NCBI GenBank assembly: GCA_905221605.1
Contig: CAJNDS010002476.1
Span: 62,001-126,000, forward strand
Source: Symbiodinium natans
Lineage: Eukaryota; Sar; Dinophyceae; Suessiales; Symbiodiniaceae
DNA length: 64,000 nt
Direction: 5' to 3'
The notes under the pieces: model-generated
The model's database searches: none
What the model saw: only the letters and a program-made list of their open reading frames with translations
Told to the model about the DNA's origin: nothing
Translations under genes and position numbers: made by a program
In this document: positions 46,051 through 56,346 of the stretch, piece by piece
Layout: each line of letters begins with the position of its first letter
Numbering within the stretch: position 1 is the stretch's first letter

Positions 46051-47759
46051 AACATCCCTAAACCCTAAACCCTAAACCCTAAACCCTAAACCCTAAACCC
46101 TAAACCCTAAACCCTAGCCCCCGGAAGTCCGTCCTTCAGCGGGCTGGCTCCAGAGAGGGGACTCAAGCAGCTCGGCCTACACCCGCAAGCGTCGAGGCGC
46201 TTCGGGTTTAGGGTTTAGGGTTTAGGGTTTAGGGTTTAGGGTTTAGGGTTTAGGGCTACTTCTTAGTTGCTGAGTTCATGAGCCCCCCCAAAAAGTGTTT
46301 CAGTTCTCAAGGGGATTCTAGCCTCCCAAAAGTGTAAAGTTTTCTCATTCAGCCACTAAGATTTGCTGAAGAACCCCCCCCCCCCCCCCGCGCAAAAAAA
46401 AAGTAATAATAATAAAATAATAACATAATAATAATAATAATCCCTATGCGGCCCTTTATAAGGAAGAATATTTTGAATTCTTGTGGGGCTTCTTAAGCAA
46501 ATAGTAGTGGAGGGGTTCTAGGCTGCCCACTAACCTAGGCTTAAAAAGGGTGCCCTTTTTGGCTTAAAGGGGTTTATAAGGGAACCTGAACCCCCCAAAA
46601 AGGGAATTCTACTGGGCATCCTAGGGTTGAAGGCTTGAGGAGTTTAGGCTTGAGGGGAAGCCCTGTTCCCTCTCTTCCTGGGTTTGTAGAGGCTTGCCAG
46701 GATGACCTAAACCCTAAACCCTAAACCCTAAACCCTAAACCCTAAACCCTAAACCCTAAACCCTAAACCCTAAACCCTAAACCCTAAACCCACCATAAAC
46801 CGTTGTTGATATCAACAGGGCGTTTTGCTGAAGAACCTTATCCGACTCAGCCCGGCCTTACCTGGGTAGAGTACCACGCGCCGAAGATCCACACGCAAGG
46901 TGCCCGGTGTACGATATTCGGGGTGCCTTATTGGGGTCCATCGTAGAAGGGAATCCTACTATTTGGGAGTTGAGTTTAGGGGTCCCCTATTTTCGCAAAC
47001 CCCCACAAAAAATAAGGTCTCGAGCTTGGAGCGGAAAGACCGTAGTATTCCAGACATAGCGAGGAAAATTTATGAACTCAGCGGCCGTAAACAACGCCGG
47101 TAGCCCCAACGCATGTGAAGCCCAATTGTTTTTGGGGTTTGGGGTTTAGGGTTTAGGGAAACCCCAACTACTAAACTACCCAAAGCATTCCTGAAACCTA
47201 AACCCCTACCTGCACCCCCCGAAGTAAGTAGCCGCTGATGAAGGTCTAAGGCTGGGGGGGGGGGGGGGTGCATTGTTGGGGGTTTAGGGCTAAATTGTTT
47301 AGGGCTAAGGGTTCAGCATCTCAACTCCAAAGCATTCAGTAGTCAAGCTCGCTTCTCTAGCAACGAATATCTACCCAACCTTTGGGTTTTGAGTTTAGGG
47401 TCTTGGGGTTTAGGGTTTAGGGTTTTGGGGTTTAGGGTTTGGGGTTTAGGGTTTTGGGTTTTCGGGTTTAGGGCGTAGGGTTGAGGGTTAAGGGCTTGAT
47501 AGAGTCTTGGATCGCATCACATGAAGATGCTTCTCGTCGCTTTCCGACATTTCCCTCCAAGGAGGCTCATGGTACTTAGTAACCAATTATAAGGTTTAGG
47601 GTTTAGGGTTTTTGGTTTAGGGTTTAGGGGTACGTACTAACTAATTATAACTGTACTTCTAACTGTACTTCTAACCATATTAGGGCACCCAGGGGCCTCA
47701 AAAAGTGGGTTATGAGTACACAACTATGATTAGTGACTAAGTACCCTGAACCTCCAAGT

Positions 47760-48040
47760 AGGCCTGCAGAAGTTTTCCACGGTTAGACCCTTTCTCTTGG
47801 CATCCCCTAAAGCCATCGTTTTCGTCGACTGTTGTGGTTAGACCCTCTCTCTTGTCAGCCCCTGCAGAAACATGGCGAGAAAAAAACGAGAGAGTTCTTG
47901 GGGAATGGCGAGCGGCAGCGAAGAAATCGAAGAAGGTCGTGGGCAATGGCGGGTGGCAGTTCGCGGCGGCGTGGCAACTCTTATTCCCCACGAAGCAACC
48001 CCCCGTTGCCCTTGAACTTGTCGCCATGGCCCCACGAACC
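47760..48040. CDS. Coding-like island, strand unclear
   Basis: The plus frame reads ETWREKNERVLGEWRAAAKK then VVGNGGWQFAAAWQLLFP. The minus frame has 96 codons and a polypyrimidine-tract acceptor (ttctgcag|gggctgac), then KREGLTTTVDENDGFRG. A roughly 30-bp sequence (near 47790 and 47848) is duplicated within it. One frame is a shadow. Confidence 0.35.
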
Positions 48041-48103
48041 CTAAACCCTAAACTCTAAACCCTAAACCCTAAACCCTAAACGCAGGGCAAGAGAGGTTTA
48101 GGC

Positions 48104-48200
48104 TTTTCGTGAGTGCTGAAGCAAGCGTATGCACTCCACTGCGGCGCCTGAGGCTTTCAAGGAAGGCGTCCGCCTCCTCCACGGAGGGGACGATGGTCTC
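48104..48200 (-). CDS. Exon-like island with AG|GA acceptor
   Basis: The minus frame begins after GCCAG|GAGACC and reads ETIVPSVEEADAFLESLRRR then SGVHTLASALTK. The acceptor follows the DUF1254-gene rule. Unrecognised. Confidence 0.42.
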
Positions 48201-48624
48201 CTGGCAGCTTTTTGGGGAGGGGCGAAAAGCAATTCTGGCAGGGTTTATAAGGTTTGGGGTTTAGGGTTTAGGGTTTAGGGGTTTAGGGGTTTAGGGTTTA
48301 GGGCTTAGGGCTTAGGGTTCAGGGTTTGGGGCTTCGGGGCAGCTCTGGCAAGGTTTAGGGTTTGCTTTGAGAGCTCACCTGGACGCCCACACAGTACCCC
48401 CAATAAGAGCCCAACAATCTGAGGGCAGTTACATGGTCCCTTAACTCGGGCCCTTTAAAGGGGACCCCTTAGAAACCCTCTACAACCCAAGGGCCCAATC
48501 TTAGGGGTAGTTGCATGGTCCCTTCGCAGGGGCCTTAAACGGTGACCCCTCATATGCCCGAATTGTACAAATCAGGGGCCCTATACTTCGGAACCCGCTT
48601 TAAGGAGGTAAGGGACCATGTTGA

Positions 48625-50990
48625 CGGCCCATGGGTTTAGGGTTTAGGGTTTAGGGTTTAGGGTTTAGGGTTTAGGGTTCCCTTAACCCGAAACTGAGAC
48701 CACGCCCACCCTCAGCATTAAGACAAAAGACACACGAGTAGTTGTATTTGGGGGAGTCTGGGTCAGGCTCAGGGATAGGGTGGCTAGCTTCGAAGGCGCT
48801 CTGCTGTGAATACCTGCATTTTCCAAAACCCGAAACCCTAGGCTTAGAACCTACCTACAAGGTTTTCTAAGTCCCCTAAGTCCTCTACGCAGGGTATAAG
48901 TAGACTTATCATAGGGCTTCCTGGCAGCCCCGTAACCACATTATGATAAGGGCATCCGTTTTGGGGGTTGGTTACTTTATCAGGGAACCAAGGACCAAAA
49001 ACAAGGGTCAAGGCTACCACTGGGCTACTATAAGGGTTGGAAGTACCCATGAACCTCCAAGTAGTCTACAGATACCCAAAGCCCTCAACTCCTGCACCCT
49101 TGAAACACTCCGCCGCTCCTAAACCCTCAACCCTAAACCCTAAACCCTGAACCCTGAACCCTAAACCCTGAACCCTGAACCCTAAACCCTAAACCCTAAA
49201 CCCTAAACCCTAAACCCTAAACCCTAAACCCTAAACCCTAAACCCCAAACCCTAAACCCTAAACCCTGTGTGCATCCTAGGAGCCGGCCAGGGAGACCCA
49301 GCGGTCGCCTGCACGAAGCGGACGATGCCCACCTGGGAGGTTTAGGGTTTAGGGTTTAGGGTTTAGGGTTTAGGGTTTAGGGTATAGGGTTTAGGGTTTA
49401 GGGTTTAGGGTTTAGGGTTTAGGGTTTAGGGGGTAAAAGTTCAGGTTTAGGGTTCAGGGTTTAGGGTCGTGGGGCTTCAGGGCCTTGGGGTTTCGGGCTT
49501 TAGGTCTAGGACGTGGTTCTGAGGTTTAGGGCTTTCGGGATGGGACTCGGGGGTGGAGGGTGTTAGGATTTGGGGGGGTTCAGGATTTGGGGGGTCTAAG
49601 GTCTGAAAGGGCCTGTAGGATTTAGGGTTGGTCTGCCGGGTTCGGGTTTCGAGTTTCGGGTTTCGGGTTTCGGGTTTCGGGCCCCTAGAAACGGCGTAAA
49701 TACATCTGCAGTCCCCCCCCCGGCCCGCCCCCCACGGACTACCAGTCCTTAACAGGGATTATAATACCCCCTATTATAATCCCGATTACAGACTGTTAGT
49801 ATAAGGGGGAACATCTCAAACCCGAAGCCCTAAACCCCAAACCCTAAACCCTAAACCCTAAACCCTAAAACCTAAACCCTAAACCCTAAAACCCAAACCG
49901 TGCAATTGGCAACCTCAGCCTTGTCCCCTCCAAGCGAGGCAAAGCGACCATGGCGTTACCAAGGAAGCCATGCGGATGCAGAACTGTGGCCTCAGCTTGT
50001 GCACGGGTTTCGGTTTTAGGGTTTAGGGTTCAGGGTTTAGGGTTTAGGGCTTAGGGTATAGGGTTCAGGGTAGTAGGGTTGAGGGTTGAGGGTGAAAGTT
50101 TCGGACTTCCGTGGACAAGAAGACGCACCGAAAATTGGGCCGGGCGGAGAGAGAGGACAAGGGAGGGGTGGGGTGGCCCTCCTCTGAGCCACCCGAAACT
50201 GCTCTTCGCTTCAGAACCTCCCCACCACCTAAACAACAAAGAATGATTATCCTTATATTGCCCTTATAAGGACGAATATGTTTTTTTCATGTTGGTGTGG
50301 TTCCTAAACAAGTACTAAGCTCGAACCCAACCCTACACCGAACTGCACGACCAGCGGCGCTGCCACGAGCAACCAGGAAAAGAAGGTCACCAATCTCATA
50401 CCTGACAGGGTAGAGTTTGCGGTTTAGGTTACGGCTCTGAGGGTTTAGGGTTGAGGGGTCAGGGGCACAGGTCATTCACCCCAAGCCCTAACCCAAGTCA
50501 TGACGGTAAAGTATTAAGGGATAGGACGGACCCCTAGAAGGGACCCTTAATCTTATTCCCTTATAGTACCCCTCCATAACCCTTATATCATACATATACA
50601 TATACACACACACCTTATATAGCCCCTGTATACCTAAGTAGCCCCCTAAGAAACCCCCGAAAGAACCCTTAAAGTCCCTTCTCAGGGTCCCTTGAAAGTA
50701 GGATCCCTTCTGGCGCCCCTGCTGCCGGCCCTCCGGAACAGCAACGAAGACGGGACCACCAACTAGCCATGGACGCATTCCAAGTGCGGGCTCCCCTAGC
50801 CGGGCCAGGGGTCTGCGCAACAAAATTTCCGAGTGAACCAACTGGGGGCTTCAGGCCAGCCGAACCCTTAAGGTCCTAAACCCTAAACCTTAAACCCTAA
50901 GCCCTAAAGTTTAGAGCTTAGGGTTTAAGGTTTAGAGTTTAGGGTTTAGGGCTTAGGGTGTAGGGTTTAGGGCTTAGGGTTTCAAACCCT
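48625..50990. other. Array and element region, no gene assembled
   Basis: Holds element A with nested D, long arrays (49130-49265, 49340-49430), a degenerate TTTCGGG tail, element H, and element K at about 50520-50700. Islands at 50310-50410 and 50710-50850 are open on both strands. Confidence 0.5.
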
Positions 50991-51000
50991 AAACCCCAAG

Positions 51001-51117
51001 TATGCTTAACCGCTTCACCATAAAACTCCCCTCAGGGTCAGCTTCCAAGACTGCAAAGTCTGGTGCAACCAACCGCTTCTGCAGTACCAGATTCTCTTGT
51101 TGCTTTTTTTGTTCCAA
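51001..51117 (-). CDS. Exon-like ORF, coiled-coil-like start
   Basis: The 39-codon minus frame reads LEQKKQQENLVLQKRLVAPD then FAVLEADPEGSFMVKRLSIL. Other frames are open but much less protein-like. Unrecognised. Confidence 0.45.
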
Positions 51118-51542
51118 ACTTCAGACCACGGGTCGGAGACCCTAAACCCTAAACCCTAAACCCTAGGGTTAGGGTGGGGTTAGTGCCATGTCGGACCATG
51201 GGCCCTTAGCACGGCCCCTTTACCCTTGTCTAGACGGATCCGAAGTGGGCCCTTGATATGCATAGTGACATAGTGTACATAAGGGCTAGATAACCCTAAA
51301 CCCTAAACCCTAAACCCTAAACCCTAAACCCTAAACCCTAAACCCTAAACCCTAAACCCTAAACCCTTAAACCCTAAACACAAATTAAGGGGCCCAGACT
51401 TGGAACCCCAAGCCAAGGTGCGACAATGCCAGAAGGCGCTTTACATGTCGCATGGATGGTATGGGTGCGTCCTCGGCCGGGTTTAGGGTTTAGGGTTTAG
51501 GGTTTAGGGTTTAGGGATTAGGGTTTAGGTTTGTCTCACAGG

Positions 51543-51950
51543 GTTTAGGGTATTTAGTGTACTCAGGGTATTTAGGGTATTTAGGGTATTTAGGGAATTT
51601 AGGCTGTTTTGGGGTATTTAGGGTATTTAGGGTCTTTAGGGTTTAGGCTTTAGGGTTGTCTCACGGCTCAGGGTTTGAGGCTTGAGGTTTAGGGGTGTAA
51701 AGTTTAGGTTTACGGCCTGTAAGGCTTAGCTAGAGCTTAGGCCCCCAGATACCCTAAACAGCCTAAATAACCCTAAACAACCCTAAATACCCCAAATACC
51801 CCAAATACCCCAAATACCCCAAATACCCCAAATACCCCAAATACCCCAAATACCCCAAATACCCTAAATACCCTAAATACCCTAAATACCCTAAATACCC
51901 TAAATACCCTAAATACCCTAAATACCCTAAATACCCTAAATACCCTAAAT
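51543..51950. repeat. Inverted pair of 9-mer arrays (TATTTAGGG and CCCTAAATA)
   Basis: TATTTAGGG units at 51543-51655 face CCCCAAATA/CCCTAAATA units at 51752-51950. The 9-mer is specific to this locus and shared by both arms. Confidence 0.88.
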
Positions 51951-52311
51951 AGGGTTTAGTGGTTTGGATTTTCGGTTTCGGGCCTGTCAGGTTTAGAGCT
52001 TAGCGTTTGCGGGTTTCGGTCGTATCGTTCCGAGTCTAGGTTTAGCCTGATTTCCCCTAAACCCTAAACCCTAAACCCTAAACCCTAAACCCTAAACCCT
52101 AAACCCTAAACCCTAAGCCCAAAAACCCCAAAACCCTAAACCCTAAACCCTAATTCGGGAGTTATAGGTATTCTGTGTCAGCTCTTGCAAAGGTATAGAA
52201 GGGGATGCAGCGACAACCTTGGCCATGTCCTGGACCCTGGGTGTAGGGTTTAGGGTTTAGGGTTTAGGGTTTTCGGGTTTCGGGTTTCGGGGTTAGGGTT
52301 CTTCTGTATCG

Positions 52312-52505
52312 CTGCCATGAAAGCCACCATCGCGGCTGCGGCTTTCTGGATCCTCGTCTTGGCCGCCCCGGCCGTGTTCGGAGCCGAAACTGCGCAAAGT
52401 ACGTCGCTCCGTACTTTTTTCAGGCCCGCGTCCCGGAACGCGTCCACCAACGCGTCCAAGTTGCTCACCGTCGTCTCCCTCAACAGTATGCCAGTTGCGG
52501 CATGA
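52312..52505 (+). CDS. Possible signal-peptide exon (antisense frame also open)
   Basis: Plus ATG in a GCC context: MKATIAAAAFWILVLAAPAV then FGAETAQ, a textbook signal-peptide shape, followed by an Arg/Ser-rich tail to TGA. The opposite strand (NLDALVDAFRDAGLKKV) is equally open and could be the true exon. No family recognised. Confidence 0.3.
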
Positions 52506-52611
52506 TGTTGGCGTCCGCCGGGACGGAAAGGTTCGCCCCTGGCAGTTTCAGGGTGCGGGGTTTGAGTTGCGGGGGTACGGCTTTCAGGCTTTGACAGCTT
52601 AGGGTTTAGTG

Positions 52612-52746
52612 CAAGGGCAGTTACATGGTCCGTTAGTATGGGAAGGGTTCTGCAGTATGGGCCTTTGGGAGTTATAGGTTGTATATGAGGGGTGTATAAG
52701 GGGTCCCCACTTAAGGGCCCGCACTAAGGGACCATGTGGCTACCCA
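52612..52746. mobile_element. Element C, representative copy
   Basis: Ends gttacatggtccgttagt and actaagggaccatgtggcta, with an ataaggggtccccactt core. Copies near 9042-9165, 14870-14945, 48425-48620, 57428-57614. Confidence 0.8.
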
Positions 52747-53207
52747 AAGTTACCCTAAACCCTGAAAACTAACCCTAAACCCTAAACCCTAAACCCTAAA
52801 CCCTAAACCCTAAACCCTAAACCCTAAACCCTAAACCCTAAACTAAGCGACCACGCTTTCGGCCCTAAGGGGTCGGATCGGTCCTGGAGGCGCAAGGAGA
52901 AAAGCATCGTCATATCCGGCCTCCACGGTTTTCTGGCTGGTTCTTCATAGGGAATTTAGGGTTTTTAGGGTTTTTAGGGTTTAGGGTTTAGGGTTTAGGG
53001 TTTAGGGTTTAGGGTTTAGGGTTTAGGGTTTAGGGTTTAGGGTTTAGGGCGACCCTCTTCAACCCCATAGGGAGAAAAAAACAAGCTAAGAATATCCACC
53101 TGGTGCTTATGGCGCCCCCCCCCCCCCCACCCACCCCCCTTCCCAGAACTGAAAGCACCTACTGTGCTTCAACCCTTGGGCGACCCCAGGCGACACAACA
53201 AGGGCGT

Positions 53208-53350
53208 ACTTGGAGGTTCATGGTACTTAGTAACTAATTATAACTGTACTTCTAACTGTACTTATAAGCCCCTTAAGTGCCCTAATATGGTTATAAGTAC
53301 AGTTCTAAGTACAGTTACAATTAGTTACTAAGTACCATGAACCTCCAAGT
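53208..53350. mobile_element. Element A, best copy (143-bp palindrome)
   Basis: Starts acttggaggttcatggtact and ends agtaccatgaacctccaagt, and stays complementary through most of its length. Other copies or fragments: 19386-19533, 26896-27174 (two joined), 35994-36380, 39594-39740, 41056-41275, 45521-45621, 47562-47757, 48860-49062, 56104-56325. It has no coding capacity, so it is a non-autonomous inverted-repeat element. Confidence 0.9.
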
Positions 53351-54211
53351 AGAGTCTACGACCCACCATTTTCAGGCTCGAAGGACATGACAACATCCCC
53401 TGTCTCCCGCCACACACTGCAAGAGCTAGGGCACAAGTGGTGTAGCCCTAAACCCTAAACCCTAAACCCTAAACCCTGAACCCTAAACCCTAAACCCTAA
53501 ACCCTAAACCCTAAACCCTAAGCCCTAAACCCCTCCAGCCCGCAACTTGCCTGGGACTCTTCCTCTTGGGGACTCTTCGGCGCTGCCTACGAATTGATTG
53601 TGGAACATACCTGCAACCATGAAGTCGGATCCCTATTCTTATTTATGGCGCGTATTCCCTAAACCGTAAATCCTCCTTCAGGCTTCCAGGAAGGTTCAGG
53701 ATTCAGGGTTCCGGGTTGCGGGCTGGGGGTTTCAGGACTTTAGTGTAGCCCTGAACCCTCAACCCTCAACCCTAAACCCTAAACCCATGTTCTTTTGGGG
53801 ACTGGGCGCTATGGAGCTCCTTCCCAAGATCGTGGCAATGCATGTCTGTTGCAGGGCCATGATGCTGACACGCGGGGTTCGGGTCCGGATTGCACCCTAA
53901 ACCCAAAACCCTAAACCCTAAACCCTAAAAACGCGCGGAGGCCGGCCTCTTGGCCAATTCTCGCACGCCCAGACGCATGGTCTTGAACACCTCCTGGAAG
54001 GCAGGGGAAGGAGCACGAGGCCAGCAAGGGGTTTAGGGTTTAGGGTTTAGGGTTTAGGGTTTAGGGTTTAGGGTTTAGGGTTTAGGGTTTAGGGTTTAGG
54101 GTTTAGGGTTGACCAAAACTAAACCTTAGCCTTGAGCCCTCAAGCCCCCGAAAGCGCAGGCCCACAAACTCCGAAACCGCCCGAACCCAAGGAATCCTAA
54201 ACGGCTTCAGC

Positions 54212-54415
54212 TCAGGATGTCCCCCTTGTACTAACAGACCCTTGGTTGGCTGAGTTCAGAAGCCCCAAAAAAGTTTACACTTTCAGTTCTATAGGGGATT
54301 ACAGTAGCCAAAAAGTGTAAAGTGTGCTCACTCAGCTACGAACTGAATAGGGATTACAAATAGGGGGTACTAGAATCCCTATTAAGGACTGTTAGTATAA
54401 GGAAGAACATCCCAA
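54212..54415. mobile_element. Element H interrupted by element L
   Basis: H begins ggatgtcccccttgtact and ends taaggaagaacatccc. The internal 54236-54340 stretch is an L copy. Confidence 0.8.
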
Positions 54416-56346
54416 GCTTTTAGCCGAACGGTGTGTGGGAGGAGTCACTTCGACCTTGCAGGCGGGCTTGAAGCACGTGAGGGCTTAGGCTTAATTTAGG
54501 GTTTAGGGTTTAGGGTTTAGGGTTTAGGGTTTAGGGTTTAGGGTTTAGGGTTTAGGGTTTAGGGTTTAGGGTTTAGGGCTAAGGCTTTGAAATCCAAGGA
54601 AGCAAGTTCCTCCTGAGCCCTCAACAAACCCCTACACCCTAAACCCCAAACCCTACACCCTGGATCCTAAACCCTAAATCTTAAACCCTGAACCAAAAAC
54701 TTTCCGCAACCCCAGAATTACACAGGCTCCTCAACGATCTGGTCGTTCAGTGGCTTGCTCTTTAAGGAGAGGTCCACTCTCACCAAGGACTCCTCTTCTG
54801 AGGGAGGGGGGGGGGGGGTTAGGGTTTAGGGTTTAGGGTTTAGGGTTTCGGGTTTCGGGTTTAGGGTTTAGGGTTTAGGGTTTAGGGTTTAGGGTTTAGG
54901 GTTTAGGGTTTCGGGTTTCGGGTTTCGGGTTTGGGGTTTGGGGTTTGGGGTTTAGGGTTTAGGGTTTCGGGTTTTTTTTCAAGCTTTGGGGGTTATCAGG
55001 GTTGGAGGGATTAGCAGGGTCTCGGGGTTTACGTGCGGCCTAGCATCCCACACTTCTATAAAGCTTCAAGAAACTCCATCAACCTGATGAACCCCCTGAA
55101 CCCCAAGAAACCCCTATAAACCCATTGAAGCAAATCCAAAATATGCCCAAAAAAACACCTACAAGCCCGCTTGAGGCAAACTCCTATAATGCCCTATAAA
55201 CCCTAAACCCTAAACCCTATATGAACCCCCAACGAACGCCGAAAAAAAGCCCTACAAACCCCTACAATGAACCCTGTATGAGCCCCACAGCCCTGAAACC
55301 CTGAAGCCTTACTACTAGGGTTCAGGGTTCAGGGTTCAAGGTTTAGGGTTTAGGGTTTAGGGTTTAGGGTTTAGAACCCCTTACACTTTCTGGGGTCCCT
55401 ATTTTAAGTGACTCCTACTATTTGGGAGGTCTATAAGGGGGTCCCCTATTTTCGTAAACCCCCATCTAGGGATAACCCCTTATCAGCGCAATATAGGGAT
55501 TAGAACCCCTAAACCCGAAACCATAAACCATAAACCCTAAACCCTGAACCCTGAACCCTAAAACCTAAACCCTAAACCCTAAACCGTTTCTTAAGCAAAT
55601 AGTAGCTTACGGCGCCTCCTCTACCCGGCACTGCAAAGAAAGGCTCGGCGTGACCTCACAGAAGCCAGAGCGGTTGGGATCTCGGGGCTGCGTTTAGGGT
55701 TTAGGGTTTAGGGTTTCGGGTTTAGGGTGTGGGGTTCGGGGTTTAGGGCTTAAACTAAGTTACCAGGATAATGGTACTTCTTGAGGAACTTAACGGCATC
55801 AAGTCCTAAGCGATGGCTATCTAACAAACAATGTGCTGCTCTTTGTATGATAGCGCGTAATCGCCAACTTGAACCTTGCTGCATAGGGTTAGGGTGTAGG
55901 GTTTAGGGTTTACGGTTTAGGTTTTTTGCTTTTTTTTTTTTTTTTTTGGGGGGGGGGGGGGGGGTTGGTTACTTTGTAAGGGAACCTGGAACCAGAAAAA
56001 GGGAGAAGGGTACCCCTGGGCTACCAAGCTTGTTCTTCCGCTGCAAAAGGGAGTGCCAAGTCCTCTGCTTGGTCCAACGCTTGCTATTCAAAATTCGGGC
56101 CCCTACTTGGAGGTTCATGGGTACTTCTAACCCGAACTGTAACTGTACTTATAGGCCCCCTCAAAGTAAATCTGGGTTCCCCAGTAACCTAGGAGAAAAG
56201 AGGGCACCCTTTTTGGTTTATAGGGGTTGATATGGGATAAGGACCCAATAAAAAGGGAATAAGGGTACTACTGGGCGGTTCGAAGTCGACTTCTGACTGG
56301 CGTCATCAGTACCCATGAACCTCCAGCTGCTGTACATTCACGGCTC

